NCBI GenBank assembly: GCA_029245955.1 | Contig: JAQWOH010000008.1 | Coordinates: 186,001-250,000 of the forward strand | DNA length: 64,000 nucleotides | Direction: 5' to 3' | Origin: Fuerstiella sp. | GTDB lineage: Bacteria > Planctomycetota > Planctomycetia > Planctomycetales > Planctomycetaceae | Shown: positions 56,801-64,000 of the stretch, in pieces | How the letters are laid out: the number at the start of each line of letters is the position of its first letter | How positions within the stretch are numbered: position 1 is the stretch's first letter | The notes under the pieces: model-generated | What the model saw: the letters and a program-made list of their open reading frames with translations, nothing else | Database searches by the model: none | What the model was told of the DNA's origin: nothing | Made by a program: the position numbers and the translations under genes

Positions 56801-57145
56801 GCTGTCAACAGCGGTGACCTGATCGAAGTGGAACTGGTCGTCGACAGCAAGAACGACTACGAGTATCTGTTACTGGAAGACCGCAAACCCAGCGGGTTCG
56901 AACCGGACGACCAGCGCAGCGGCTACATCTTTGAAGGGCTGCGTGCATACCGGGAACTGCGCGACGACCGAGTCAGCTTCTTCCTGAGTAATCTGGCCCG
57001 CGGTCAGCACAGCGTCAGCTACCGGCTGCGAGCTGAAACACCCAGCCGGAAGGTGTCCGCATTACCGGCAAAGATCGAAGGTATGTACGCCCCCGAACTT
57101 GTCGGCAACAGCAATGAATTCAAACTGCGTGTTTCCGATCAGTAA
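50846..57145 (+). CDS. Bacterial alpha-2-macroglobulin family protein with intact thioester motif
   Basis: 2099 residues, with an N-terminal export signal (LLSVSAVMASVCSSVLLAHTFF). Residues about 35-450 are helical, TPR-like (KLFNDNNFAEALSVYQALS; ARMTRQQYAQAADLLKRK-like). Macroglobulin beta-domains follow, with the MG2 hallmark VYSITDRPVYRPKHDVRFRLWV near 665-690. The alpha-2-macroglobulin core includes DTAHWVASVTSDENGFVEVKF and FKVPDNLSTWKIKAWTLGDG. C1551 in YPYGCTEQTL, with E1553-Q1554, is the CxEQ thioester that covalently traps proteases. A Trp-rich insert (about 833-882) and a Gly/Met-rich stretch (about 1247-1272, the bait-region position) are unusual. Periplasmic protease inhibitor or defence protein. 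No penicillin-binding partner (PbpC) is adjacent, unlike in enterobacteria. Confidence 0.92.
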   Translation: MRKLLSVSAVMASVCSSVLLAHTFFAEPVALQDRSVQRIQADKLFNDNNFAEALSVYQALSLDENNNDAKLTHDFGRAVNCINQLNRSKEFDEFFENTVATHPSNWRLLFRAAQILSGEVPREGYLIAGQFERGYHRGGGKMLSAAARDRVRAIQLMLRALPLLQQDKQTQPRERSDVYHLLSDVIGQSRWSAAWKLQDLTDLTALPDYEEPGRMVRGVGFFSVSSSSVQFGGGLAQHGGFKGAPVDSDGTPVFIQLPPTWEAAKSDGERWRWALKQTAKTDPQRESEIDLEWAAFLQSQFGVQSGEPGIVFPVQNEAKKDTEHRVLHELEDSETVAHLATGTKRIDLPDEFNHIVIIDAVIAREDDQQKQALEVLVNVRMTRQQYAQAADLLKRKRGLTTGKQNRINLQRRIDQILNKWVQFQSVNIQPAGKGATFDIRYRNGAKISFTARPVNIDQLLVDTKTYLQSKPVRVDHQKTRIENIGFQLINNNQNKYLGPPVSKWNLNLNPPDNHFDAVETVTTPLQKAGAYFVTGRMKGGNEARMVIWVADTAITRKRIEQGTLHFVADAVSGRPIDGADLEFFGWRQERVGRTRDYRVLTSRFADRTDQNGLCVPEQQQLERNYQWLTIVRTADGRMAYDGFNGVWNPQKIAPLSYSPLKVYSITDRPVYRPKHDVRFRLWVRQPRFSQDDARYANKAYVLQIRNPKGDVVLEKDVTTDRWAGIDGEWAIPENTTLGRYALIVGNRYSQKRTRKRNGITETYIVEGVRAIGQGSFQVEEYRKPEFEVTVDAPDKPVMLGEKIQAKVNAKYYFGAPVTEATVHYKVERTKKDSRWYPVARWDWLYSPGYWWFSPDHSWYPGWSRWGCYAPIPIWRGWNPDPPEVVVEGDAEIDEDGMFLIDIDTAVALREHSDSDHNYKITAEVVDQSRRTITGTGNVLVAREPFKVFVWTNRGHYKTGDTVEVGVQARTPDGRPVTGSGRAVLYAVTYQDNKPVENEVAAWDVTTADDGRAAVKMVIPTAGQFRVSVKVTDSEEHEAEGGYLLFVRGADQDGRGYRFNDLELISEKREYQPGETATLQINTNKVNSTVLLFVRPMNGLCPKPQVLQLNGKSTTVDLRIARDDMPNIFVEALTIADGRIHSEVSEIVVPPEKKIANVEVLPSAERYRPGDEASVKLKLTDLDGKPFVGNTVLSVYDASLEYIATSSIPEIRSFFWNVRRRHSVQNQCTLQQTSAPTYLQNEVRMQILLGGGMEGGFGGGFGGGMKGGTFGGPPTMRSRAGGKLGLAENMITEDAEPAVAESSIAGYQEFFVSTDKGQGAVPDPLQQPTIRSNFADTAHWVASVTSDENGFVEVKFKVPDNLSTWKIKAWTLGDGTRVGSGTSDIISSKDLIIRPQTPRFFTETDLITLSAVVHNYLDNAKSATVVLETEGGQLQTLSDAKQVVQIPAGGEVRVDWNVQVVASGNTKVRMQALTDEESDATELMVPAHVHGTLKTESYTGVIRPTGQSASVDIDIPAARIEEQSRLEVRFSPTLAGAMVDALPYLIDYPYGCTEQTLNRFLPAVITQQTLKRMGIDLADVQRKRTNLNAQEVGDAAVRAAQWKRYDRNPVFDEAELTRIVTTGVTDLTNMQLSDGGWGWFSGFREHSTAHLTSQVVHGLTVAQRNEVPILPDVIQQGVQWLKTHQSQELLKLKEGDWRREHPQKLKNRRKPYKMMATNMDAFVAFVLTEHDGNAPQMTDYLYRDRGQISAYAKALTGLVLHHQQDTERRNMVLRNIEQSLVLDEENQTAYLRMTANSWWYWYGSKNEAMARYLQLLLAVNPQNETAPRLVKYLLNNRKHGTYWNSTRDTALVVEAMAEYIAATGEDKPDMTVEILVDGMLQKKVRITADNLFGFDNVMLLEGDAVKTGAHKIELRRSGSGPVYFNAYLTNFTKEDSITAAGLEVKVQRRFYKLQPDDKGVSVQGDRGQVVSQKTTKFNRIPLANLSAVNSGDLIEVELVVDSKNDYEYLLLEDRKPSGFEPDDQRSGYIFEGLRAYRELRDDRVSFFLSNLARGQHSVSYRLRAETPSRKVSALPAKIEGMYAPELVGNSNEFKLRVSDQ

Positions 57146-57201
57146 CGAAGCTTCGAAACGCAGGACTGGCGAAGCACGGGAGGCCCCAATTTGCTGCCCG
57201 A

Positions 57202-58680
57202 TCAGGGCACTGGAATCTCGTTAAGCGTGTAGTAGGCGTTTGAATGGACAAGAGAAGCGCCTTCGGCAGACCGTATGGATTCAAGGTCGAAGTCATGTAC
57301 GTGCCCCTGGACCAAACCGTCAATTTGCAGCCGCACCTGCAGACCATCCGCTGAAACATCCGCCTGCACCACACGAGGGGCTGTGTGGTCCACTTCGGGG
57401 CTGCCATAACCCTGCTGATAAATGTGAGTATACGTGGACAGCGAATACGACTGCGTCCGAGACGCAACCTCAGGATCGACAGGCTTCGTAAACGTAACCC
57501 GAAACCCGTCTGGCATCGCGTTAATCTGCTTAATCTCGAATGGCACCTTGCCGGTCCAGTCCAGACGCTGCAGCGCATAAGGGCGAGGTCCTCGCACCGG
57601 CCAGCCTCGATTTGTCCCACCCACCAGCAGATCACCCTGAGGTGTAAATTCGCAGGCCAGCAGGCCTGTTGCCAGACCTTCTCGAAACGGATAGCAGGCC
57701 CCCTGCCAGACACCGTTAATTTTTTCAGTCGTGGCCCTCATCACGACGCTTAAACTGAAGTCGCCGATGAAGATCTGATTCTTAAAAGGGCCAAACTTGC
57801 CGCCGGTCTTATCAACCATGAATCCCGATATCGAACGTCCCATCTTCTTGTAAGGAAAGACAACGGCATAGGGCACCAGTTCCTTAACACGGCCACGTTC
57901 CACTTCCAGTCGCGACCTGGTGTTGGGGACCACTGGCGCCGGCCCCAGTTCTTTGGCGTGCGGATACCAGTTGAAGCTGACGGGGTGTCCCATGAATCCG
58001 CCCGGCTGCAGCACCTTCAGCGAGCACGAACCATTCCACGGGCCCTGGCTTTCCGCATAAAACATAACGCCATGTTCATTCGGGCCGATTCCGCAGGGAC
58101 TGCGAATACCGCTACACACCGGTATCGTTTTTCCGTCAGGCGTCACTTTCAGGCACCAGCCGCGGAATGGCACTTTTGACCGATAGGATTCAGACAAACA
58201 CAGGGCGACCCAGATATTTCCGTCCTTATCCAGCTTCGAACCGAAGGCGAATTCGTGATAGTGACGGAACCCCCAGACGTCACTCAGCGTTTCAAACTGG
58301 TCGGCGCGGCCGTCCTGATCGGTGTCCGTGATTCGCGTGACTTCGGTCTGCTGCGTTACATAAAAGGCGCCGTCGCGATACGACAAACCGAACAGTTCAT
58401 CCAGTCCGCTGGCCCAGCGACTGAATGTGGGGCGCGGGTTTTCATCAAACGCGCCATTAACCATGTAAATATTTCCACGACGAGTACCGATAGCCAGCCG
58501 ATTGTCCGGAAGCACCTCGAAACTGCCGGCTTCCAGCGCCATTCCTTCAGGGATGGGTACTTCCACGATGCGATAATACTTCGCCTCCTCTTCCGCAGTG
58601 CCCCAGTATTCTCCCAGCGTTTCTGCGCGCAGCTTTGCAGCCAGCGAGAAGATGATCAATGTGATTAATCCCAGTTTCAT
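57202..58680 (-). CDS. Secreted beta-propeller protein of the soluble quinoprotein-dehydrogenase type
   Basis: 492 residues with a signal peptide (LGLITLIIFSLAAKLRA). Propeller blades are visible as repeating short strands: FEVLPDNRLAIGTRRGNIYMV, ASGLDELFGLSYRDGAFYVTQ, VTRITDTDQDGRADQFETL, HEFAFGSKLDKDGNIWVAL and LACEFTPQGDLLVGGTNRGW. The C-terminal 120 residues form an Ig-like module (GFRVTFTKPVDPEVA) common in planctomycete haem/propeller proteins. Related proteins oxidise sugars or alcohols with PQQ, but PQQ ligands cannot be confirmed by eye. The gene follows the six-haem cytochrome gene by 9 bases, so electrons from this protein could go directly to that cytochrome. Confidence 0.85.
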   Translation of the reverse strand: MKLGLITLIIFSLAAKLRAETLGEYWGTAEEEAKYYRIVEVPIPEGMALEAGSFEVLPDNRLAIGTRRGNIYMVNGAFDENPRPTFSRWASGLDELFGLSYRDGAFYVTQQTEVTRITDTDQDGRADQFETLSDVWGFRHYHEFAFGSKLDKDGNIWVALCLSESYRSKVPFRGWCLKVTPDGKTIPVCSGIRSPCGIGPNEHGVMFYAESQGPWNGSCSLKVLQPGGFMGHPVSFNWYPHAKELGPAPVVPNTRSRLEVERGRVKELVPYAVVFPYKKMGRSISGFMVDKTGGKFGPFKNQIFIGDFSLSVVMRATTEKINGVWQGACYPFREGLATGLLACEFTPQGDLLVGGTNRGWPVRGPRPYALQRLDWTGKVPFEIKQINAMPDGFRVTFTKPVDPEVASRTQSYSLSTYTHIYQQGYGSPEVDHTAPRVVQADVSADGLQVRLQIDGLVQGHVHDFDLESIRSAEGASLVHSNAYYTLNEIPVP

Positions 58681-58689
58681 TTCCAGGCC

Positions 58690-61467
58690 TTACCAGAAAT
58701 ATTCAAGCACGAGTGTGGTAGAGGGTTCGGTCGTGTCCAGCGCAACCTGCAGCTGCTTGCCGGACTCTGTATCCACGACCTGACCAGTCTGATCAGAGAC
58801 AATTCGGACTTGCAGCGTCTGGTCAAGCCGGAAGGTACCATCGCCGGCACGTATAAGATCTTTTCCGTTGGCGGCGCGGAAAATGATTTGACGGCCCGTC
58901 TGCCCGGACTGCAGCGTCAGCGTTCGACGCAATAATGGTTGCCGGGATTTCGGATCGACTGCATCGACGAAGTAGTCTGTCACCGTGACGTTGTCGAATT
59001 CATACTTGAATACCGGTCGCCGCCGCTGATCCAGAGAATAGCCTTTGAAGCGGTGCCGGGGCGGTCGGCTTTCGTTAACCACCCACGGCAATGTTTTGTC
59101 ATCAAGATCCGGGCCCGGGGAAAAGCGAATCACATCCCTGCTGAGCGGCCTGACAGTGCCGTGACCCTGACTTCTCCAGACGCCGCCGGGATCCGCGAAT
59201 TTGCCCCGCCAGATCATGGCCAGTCGCAGCTGTTCCGCGTCAAATACGATGTTGACCTGCTGCGGATAACCGACTCCGATCCCGCGTTTTCCGACGCCGG
59301 GATAGCTGCGGCGCAACATTACGGCTTCGTCCGTGGCCAGCAGTTCGATCGGTTTAATGATCAGTCCCCGAGGCTGACGAGCCTGTCGACCATCCACCAG
59401 ATACTGCCACAAAGCCTCAATCTGCTGATCCCGATTTCCGTCCAGAATGTCCCGGCGCATCGCTCGGCCACCTGGCCAGTACGACGGCATAATGGTGTTC
59501 ATACTCAGCTGCTGGGGATTGCGCATGTATCGATAGAACCACGACTTGTGCAGTCTTTCGGACATTTCAGTCAGGTCAACGGCAGGCATGTTGGCCGCCT
59601 GTTTCAGCTGAAACGTGTGGCAGGCAATACAATTCAGACCGCCAGTACCAACCATTTCATGCCCGGTCGTTCTCATCGCTTTCTGATCTTTGAACTGTGC
59701 ATATTTCTCTTCAGGGACAGCGTCGACCGTCTGAAAAAGATCTACCAGTGCAGCAAGGCTTTCGGTTCCATACTGAGGCATTCGAGTCCTGACATAGGGC
59801 CGCGTCAAACGGCCACCGAGCAGCACCTGACGCATCCATGTCGGATTCAGTTTGCCACCTACTCCCGTCAGTGTCGGGGGAATTCTTCCCTGTGGCCCCA
59901 GGTTGGGATTTGTCGTTTGAAAGTGAGGATTCCGTTCGGGCGAGACACCACCCAGTTCGTCTCGCTGGTGACAGTTGACGCAGCGAAACGCTGTCAGCAT
60001 CACAGAAATATGTTCTTCGTCACTCAACACCCGAGTCCGACCGGACAGTCCGGCGCGAATTGCCTGACGCTGCTGAATGTTCAGATCAAATCGTGGCCAC
60101 GGCCCGACATCTTCCGAAAGACATCCCTGATCTATTCGAAGGCTGGACATCGGAGGCGCAGTAGCGGCCGTATGATTCTGATTCTTTCCGTGACAGGTCG
60201 CGCATCCGAAGCGTCTGAAGTGCAGCCGTCCTTTCTCAGCAACTTCCGGATCACGCACGAATGATCCATCCGCTGCGGACTGGTCCTCTGACCCGCGCGA
60301 CAGCAGGTAGTGCGCAATGTCGAGTGCCTCCCAGTGCGTCAGCGAAAGACTCGGCATCCGACCACCGGAGCGGACCTCGTGTGGATTCTTCAGAAACTCA
60401 GAAAGGCCATCAATGCCGTATTTGTCTTCCAGAGTGCCCAGAGGCGCGGATGACTTCGAGAGCATCTCCTGACCTGCGTCATCTCGCGGTGAATGGCACG
60501 CAACACATCCAACAGAATGAAACAACTCACGCCCTCGAACAGCCGCTTCATCATCGACCGGTTGTTTGCGGAATGATTGCTCGCTCAGCGAAACAATGTA
60601 ATGAGTGAGTTCCAGCGCAAGGCTGTGACGCTGTTCATCGGACAGCCCGGCCATCAGGTCCGGCATACCTGTCTGTGGCTTGACCTGCGCTGGATCTGCA
60701 ATGAATTTCTGCATGTAATGCGGATTCACGTGCCCCCCCGACCATGTGAGATTCGGTCCGGGGTTCACAGGAACGGAGTTCGGTGAAACATCGTCTCTGT
60801 GACAGCCGGCGCAGTTGAACTGTTTCAACAGCACCAATCCCTGCAATTCCTGACGAATCGTCCCACCGCCCCGGGAATACGTCTCAGCTGGCGCCTGCGT
60901 CGTTCCGTCCGCGGAAATTTCCATCACATACCGCAGCAGATCCAGAAAATGCTGCCGATCCTTCAGCTGATCGATCAGATTGTCCGGCATCGCCGAAACC
61001 TTATTCTCCGCAATCTCCTCGACATCAGCCGTTTCCAGCGTCGTGAGTCGCCGTTCGGGGGAGGTATCACGGACTACAATTTCGGACGCGCTTCGTTTCA
61101 CAATCCGTCCGGTAATCGATTTTCCTGATGTTGTGACAATCGTCGCGGTCTCGAATCCTTTGGCGATGACTTTGGAAGGTTCAAGGATTTCTTCCACAAG
61201 AGATTCATTCGTCACCGGGTGGCCCAGCCGCGTCAGGTCGGGCCCCAGCAGTGTGCTGTTGCCCGCAGCGTGACAATTGGCACAGCCTGACTTTTGCAGC
61301 GGAAACAGGATCGCACCGCGCACAGCATTACCGGACGCCAGGGCCGCATTCACCAGAGCCGTGGCAGGTTCTGCTCTCAATTTTTGCGACAGCGACTGAG
61401 CCGAAGCCAACGGATGAACTGCAGCCACAGACAGCGCGACCAACATAATTTTCAATAGATCCTGCAT
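58690..61467 (-). CDS. Secreted multihaem c-type cytochrome with six CxxCH motifs
   Basis: 925 residues with a signal peptide (MLVALSVAAVHPLASA). Six haem-attachment motifs are seen in order: CANCH (C62-H66), CAGCH, CVACH, CATCH, CVNCH and CIACH. The first sits in the planctomycete haem-binding module (GAILFPLQKSGCANCH, GPDLTRLG, LVEEILEPSKVIAKGFE), with a following beta-segment (ITGRIVKRSASEIVVRD). Met axial-ligand candidates lie in RMPSLSL, RMPQYG and IMPSYWPGG. The last 220 residues are a haem-free beta-sandwich (VMLRRSYPGVGKRGIGVGYPQQVNIVFD), a carbohydrate-binding-like module. Six class-I-like domains in one chain suggest an electron wire in the periplasm. It is upstream of, and probably co-transcribed with, the propeller gene. 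Confidence 0.9.
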   Translation of the reverse strand: MQDLLKIMLVALSVAAVHPLASAQSLSQKLRAEPATALVNAALASGNAVRGAILFPLQKSGCANCHAAGNSTLLGPDLTRLGHPVTNESLVEEILEPSKVIAKGFETATIVTTSGKSITGRIVKRSASEIVVRDTSPERRLTTLETADVEEIAENKVSAMPDNLIDQLKDRQHFLDLLRYVMEISADGTTQAPAETYSRGGGTIRQELQGLVLLKQFNCAGCHRDDVSPNSVPVNPGPNLTWSGGHVNPHYMQKFIADPAQVKPQTGMPDLMAGLSDEQRHSLALELTHYIVSLSEQSFRKQPVDDEAAVRGRELFHSVGCVACHSPRDDAGQEMLSKSSAPLGTLEDKYGIDGLSEFLKNPHEVRSGGRMPSLSLTHWEALDIAHYLLSRGSEDQSAADGSFVRDPEVAEKGRLHFRRFGCATCHGKNQNHTAATAPPMSSLRIDQGCLSEDVGPWPRFDLNIQQRQAIRAGLSGRTRVLSDEEHISVMLTAFRCVNCHQRDELGGVSPERNPHFQTTNPNLGPQGRIPPTLTGVGGKLNPTWMRQVLLGGRLTRPYVRTRMPQYGTESLAALVDLFQTVDAVPEEKYAQFKDQKAMRTTGHEMVGTGGLNCIACHTFQLKQAANMPAVDLTEMSERLHKSWFYRYMRNPQQLSMNTIMPSYWPGGRAMRRDILDGNRDQQIEALWQYLVDGRQARQPRGLIIKPIELLATDEAVMLRRSYPGVGKRGIGVGYPQQVNIVFDAEQLRLAMIWRGKFADPGGVWRSQGHGTVRPLSRDVIRFSPGPDLDDKTLPWVVNESRPPRHRFKGYSLDQRRRPVFKYEFDNVTVTDYFVDAVDPKSRQPLLRRTLTLQSGQTGRQIIFRAANGKDLIRAGDGTFRLDQTLQVRIVSDQTGQVVDTESGKQLQVALDTTEPSTTLVLEYFW

Positions 61468-61908
61468 TCCACCCCATCCGAAACTGATTCAGGCCACATC
61501 TGTTCAATTCTTCGAACAGCAGACCAGATCGATTCAAATCCGCTTCATTCGGCTGGCGAGCATAAGACGTCCTTTCCATTCTGTCGAACAACATAAACGA
61601 GCAGTACCGGGTGAAAACGAAAAGTCACGGAATGTGATCGAATTGCATGGGGGCGGCATCCGGGCGGAGCCTGTGCAGGAGAAACAATCCGGCACTGCCG
61701 ACCTCGGGGTTTCACTCGTTCCGGGATTCCACCACCGGCCACGCGTCTCAGGATTGCTGCAACATGAATATCATGCGTGAACAACGACAACTTACTCTCA
61801 CGTGCATCGAATGAATTCCAACACGCGGTAATGCTGACATCGAAGGGGCAATTCAGGTTTGCAATTGTTAAGCTCGAAGACATTGACTGACTTGTGGAAG
61901 GAGACCGG
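61468..61908. other. 441-base divergent intergenic region
   Basis: Lies between the divergent cytochrome and ornithine-cyclodeaminase-like genes. A short inverted repeat CTGTTC-N8-GAACAG (61500-61505, 61514-61519) is close to the cytochrome start and might be regulatory, but it is weak. No gene relic or RNA was recognised. Confidence 0.4.
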
Positions 61909-62880
61909 ATGGACGTTCGAATTTTCACACGGGATGATGTCCAACATTTGCTGAAGATGCCACGGGCCATCGAATTGATGAGGGATGCCTTTGCAGCGTT
62001 ATCATCCGGCAGGATTGAATCTCCAATCCGGACCACTCTGACCAACGACCACGGAACGGTGTTGTACAAACCAACGTGGTCAGCGGCTCAAAATTTATTT
62101 TGTGCGAAGGTCGTCTCGGTCTTCCCGGGTAATGCACACAAAGACCTGCCGGTGACGCCGGGAATCATCGTCCTGAATAACGGCGAAACCGGTATGCCGG
62201 TGGCCCTTATGGAAGCCGGATTTCTGACGTCGCTGCGCACGGGTGCAGCCACCGGACTGGCAACAGACCTGCTGGCGAAGCCGGACGCGTCGACCGCAGC
62301 ACTGTTCGGAACAGGCGGGCAGGCCGGGCATCAACTGGAAGCCATGCTGTGTGTCCGCGATTTGAAACGCGTTTACGTTTTCTCCCGTCACAACGAAAAC
62401 GCTGTCAGGTTCTGCAGGGAAATGGCGGCACACAACAGCAACTGTGAGCTGATACCTGCAACGAATCGCAACGTGCTGACGGAATGTGACATCATCACGA
62501 CGGCAACTACCAGCGCAAAACCTGTATTTTCCGATCGGGAAATTCCAACTGTGGTCCACATCAATGCCATCGGTTCACTCGGCCCGAACCGCTCGGAAAT
62601 ACCGGCTGAGACCATCCTGCGTGCCACCGTTGTTGTTGATCATCGCGAAGCGGGTTTGCGGGAAGCCGGAGAATTACTGCCGTTGATGAATGACGGGCGT
62701 CTGCCGACTGATTTTGCTCCCGCAGAATTGGGCGAACTGGTGCTTAACAAAAACTATAAAGTGGAGCGACCGGTCACGGTCTTCAAATCGGCCGGAAACG
62801 CCGTCCAGGATCTCGCCTGTGCGGCCGAAGTACTGAAACTCGCCAAAGACGCCGGTCGCGGACAGACCGTAAAGTTCTAG
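61909..62880 (+). CDS. Ornithine cyclodeaminase/mu-crystallin family protein
   Basis: 323 residues from the ATG at 61909 with AAGGAG 6 bases upstream. Signature blocks are MPRAIELMRDAFAALSSGRIESPIRT, a Lys in CAKVVSVFPGN, MEAGFLTSLRTGAATGLATDLLA (conserved Arg), the NAD loop FGTGGQAGHQ, and TTATTSAKPVF with HINAIGSLGPNRSEIP. The family includes ornithine cyclodeaminase, ketimine reductases (CRYM), alanine dehydrogenases of archaea and tauropine-type enzymes. The substrate cannot be separated by eye. Monocistronic, with divergent and convergent neighbours. Confidence 0.9.
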   Translation: MDVRIFTRDDVQHLLKMPRAIELMRDAFAALSSGRIESPIRTTLTNDHGTVLYKPTWSAAQNLFCAKVVSVFPGNAHKDLPVTPGIIVLNNGETGMPVALMEAGFLTSLRTGAATGLATDLLAKPDASTAALFGTGGQAGHQLEAMLCVRDLKRVYVFSRHNENAVRFCREMAAHNSNCELIPATNRNVLTECDIITTATTSAKPVFSDREIPTVVHINAIGSLGPNRSEIPAETILRATVVVDHREAGLREAGELLPLMNDGRLPTDFAPAELGELVLNKNYKVERPVTVFKSAGNAVQDLACAAEVLKLAKDAGRGQTVKF

Positions 62881-62929
62881 CGCCAACCATTCCTGACTTG
62901 TAGTTGTCAGCCGGACCCGGGAACGCAGC

Positions 62930-63006
62930 GACGCCGCTCCGACAATGGGATGATCGGAGAAGTGGGAGACGATGCCGGAACGACGATTCGCCTGGTCCGG
63001 CCTACA
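62930..63006. repeat. Dispersed intergenic repeat, copy 2
   Basis: Matches 24781-24862: GACGCCG start, CGACAATGGGATGATC followed by GGAGAA, then a diverged middle and CTGGTCCGGCCT at the end. It sits between convergent genes. The remainder of the 62881-63124 gap shows nothing else. Confidence 0.6.
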
Positions 63007-63124
63007 TGGCAGACCGTGGCGGGTCGCTCAGGTTGTCTGCAACCGTTGGGCGCCGCAGGCACAAGAGACGGCGCCGGAACGATCTTCCGGCAGTGAACAG
63101 ACGACTTGAATACCACAACGGAGA

Positions 63125-64000
63125 TTACTTCTTCTTCGCCGGTTGCTTCTTTTTCACCGATTGCTTCTTTTTCACGCCCGGACGTTGTGGCGACACAGCG
63201 CCGGCTGGCCTGACCAATTCCGCGGTAGGACGCTGGTTCGCTTTAATTTCTGCGACGTGAGCATCGTAGGCGACCTGCAGGCGCCGCACGATGTCGGGGT
63301 GCCCGGAAGCAACGTTGGTGGTTTCGCCGATGTCGGCCACCGTATCATAAAGCTGGACCGGATCCGGCGAAGGTTTTCTGCCGGTCGTATCGCGACGCTG
63401 ATTACCCTTGCCTTCCTGCCACGGATAAAATTTCCAGCGGCCTGATCGAACGGTCCCGGGCCCATGCATCAGAACATACGCATCGTGCGGACTCTTCGCA
63501 CCGGCATCGCCGCTCATCAACGGCCAGATATCCTTACCGTCAATCTTCCGTACCGGAAGCTTTCCCCCGCAAAGTTCAGTCAGGGTCGGCATTATGTCGA
63601 TGGACGCTGCCACTTCGGAACACAGGGAAGCGGCCGGGATTTTTCCGGGCCACCACATCAACGTGGGTTCCCGAATGCCACCATCGTACACGCTGCCCTT
63701 CTTCGCTCGCAGCGGCAGGGAAGAACCGACCGCTGCTCCATTGTCACTGGTAAAAATGACCAGCGTATTATCAGAAATACCTGCCGCTTTGACAGACTTC
63801 AGAATCTCGCCCACTGACCAGTCGACTTCCTCAATAGCGTTGGTGATGAGCGCGTTGTCGGGATTATCAAAGGCGGGGGATACGGCCAGTGGCAGGTGAA
63901 CCATCGTGTGCGGCAGATACAGAAAAAACGGCGTGTCCCGTTTCTCGTTAATGAAACGAATCGCCTGCTCGGTGTACCGCTTCGTGATTGTCGCCTGATC
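63125..64000 (-). CDS. Secreted sulfatase, C-terminal part (5' end outside window)
   Basis: The frame stays open to base 64000, giving 291 residues of a protein that starts beyond the window; the ATG at 63904 is internal. RYTEQAIRFINEKRDTPFFLYLPHTMVHLPL, VIFTSDNGAAVGSSLPLRAKKGSVYDGGIREPTLMWWPGKI (metal-binding Asp-Asn and conserved Lys) and SIDIMPTLTELCGGKLP are arylsulfatase blocks. The formylglycine cysteine lies outside. The C-terminus is an unusual lysine-rich tail with three KKK runs (VKKKQSVKKKQPAKKK), seen in some planctomycete secreted enzymes and possibly binding anionic polymer. The stop is in the region flanked by repeat copy 2. Confidence 0.92.
   Translation of the reverse strand, partial: DQATITKRYTEQAIRFINEKRDTPFFLYLPHTMVHLPLAVSPAFDNPDNALITNAIEEVDWSVGEILKSVKAAGISDNTLVIFTSDNGAAVGSSLPLRAKKGSVYDGGIREPTLMWWPGKIPAASLCSEVAASIDIMPTLTELCGGKLPVRKIDGKDIWPLMSGDAGAKSPHDAYVLMHGPGTVRSGRWKFYPWQEGKGNQRRDTTGRKPSPDPVQLYDTVADIGETTNVASGHPDIVRRLQVAYDAHVAEIKANQRPTAELVRPAGAVSPQRPGVKKKQSVKKKQPAKKK

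Noticed and set aside
61500..61519. CTGTTC-N8-GAACAG as an SOS/LexA box
   Set aside because: Orientation and spacing do not match known LexA boxes and the neighbouring genes are not repair genes.
1..64000. CRISPR arrays, tRNA/rRNA genes, prophage or transposase genes
   Set aside because: None seen on either strand; the regular Asn/Gly repeats at 2.5-6.5 kb are coding beta-helix repeats, not a DNA array.

Overview
The window looks like a chromosome segment of a planctomycete (PVC group, Planctomycetaceae-like). The evidence is protein families nearly confined to that group: DUF1552, the DUF1587/1595/1592/1588/1585 cascade with planctomycete cytochrome-c modules, remnants of DUF1549 and DUF1501 proteins, many secreted sulfatases, a multi-haem c-type cytochrome next to a quinoprotein-like propeller, and very large secreted proteins. 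No rRNA, tRNA, CRISPR array, insertion sequence or phage gene was seen.

Layout. 1-12315: the end of a Gfo/Idh/MocA oxidoreductase with a strong terminator; a 2105-residue secreted protein (intimin-like beta-domain, beta-helix passenger, embedded metzincin-like protease); a TPR lipoprotein; a glucose-dehydrogenase-type MDR; and a sodium:solute symporter followed by a 58-residue membrane protein. 12395-14252: a sulfatase with a decayed LamG gene overlapping its start. 14289-24760: a FadR-type regulator facing a catabolic operon across a compact promoter/operator (aldolase-bicupin fusion, 2-hydroxyacid dehydrogenase, SDR, sugar isomerase-like protein, alpha-L-rhamnosidase, permease).

24863-40201: a second FadR-type regulator, translationally coupled to DUF1592 and DUF1552 genes, faces an operon of tandem cyclase-family hydrolase, Nramp-related transporter, SDR lacking its catalytic lysine, fused E1 alpha-beta and E2 of a 2-oxoacid dehydrogenase complex, and an FGGY kinase. 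40220-43335: a gene graveyard holding a decayed GNAT acetyltransferase and a 2.5-kb relic combining LamG, cytochrome, DUF1549 and DUF1501 pieces. 43482-48337: iron-type alcohol dehydrogenase, FAH-family hydrolase, SDR and an IlvD-type sugar-acid dehydratase.

48429-64000: a cysteine-rich hypothetical protein, a squalene-cyclase-fold secreted protein, a 2099-residue alpha-2-macroglobulin with intact CTEQ thioester motif, a six-haem cytochrome plus propeller pair, an ornithine-cyclodeaminase-family enzyme, and a sulfatase cut by the window edge.

Working model (inference): the middle of the window degrades deoxy or acidic sugars released from sulfated, rhamnose- or fucose-containing polysaccharides. 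Sulfatases and the rhamnosidase release the sugar. The IlvD dehydratase makes a 2-keto-3-deoxy acid, which is either cleaved by the HpaI-type aldolase (the lactaldehyde product fitting the iron-type alcohol dehydrogenase) or oxidised by an SDR and hydrolysed by the FAH-family enzyme to pyruvate and lactate. The second operon looks like a separate, possibly undescribed route in which a ring-opening hydrolase feeds a dedicated acetoin-dehydrogenase-like complex.
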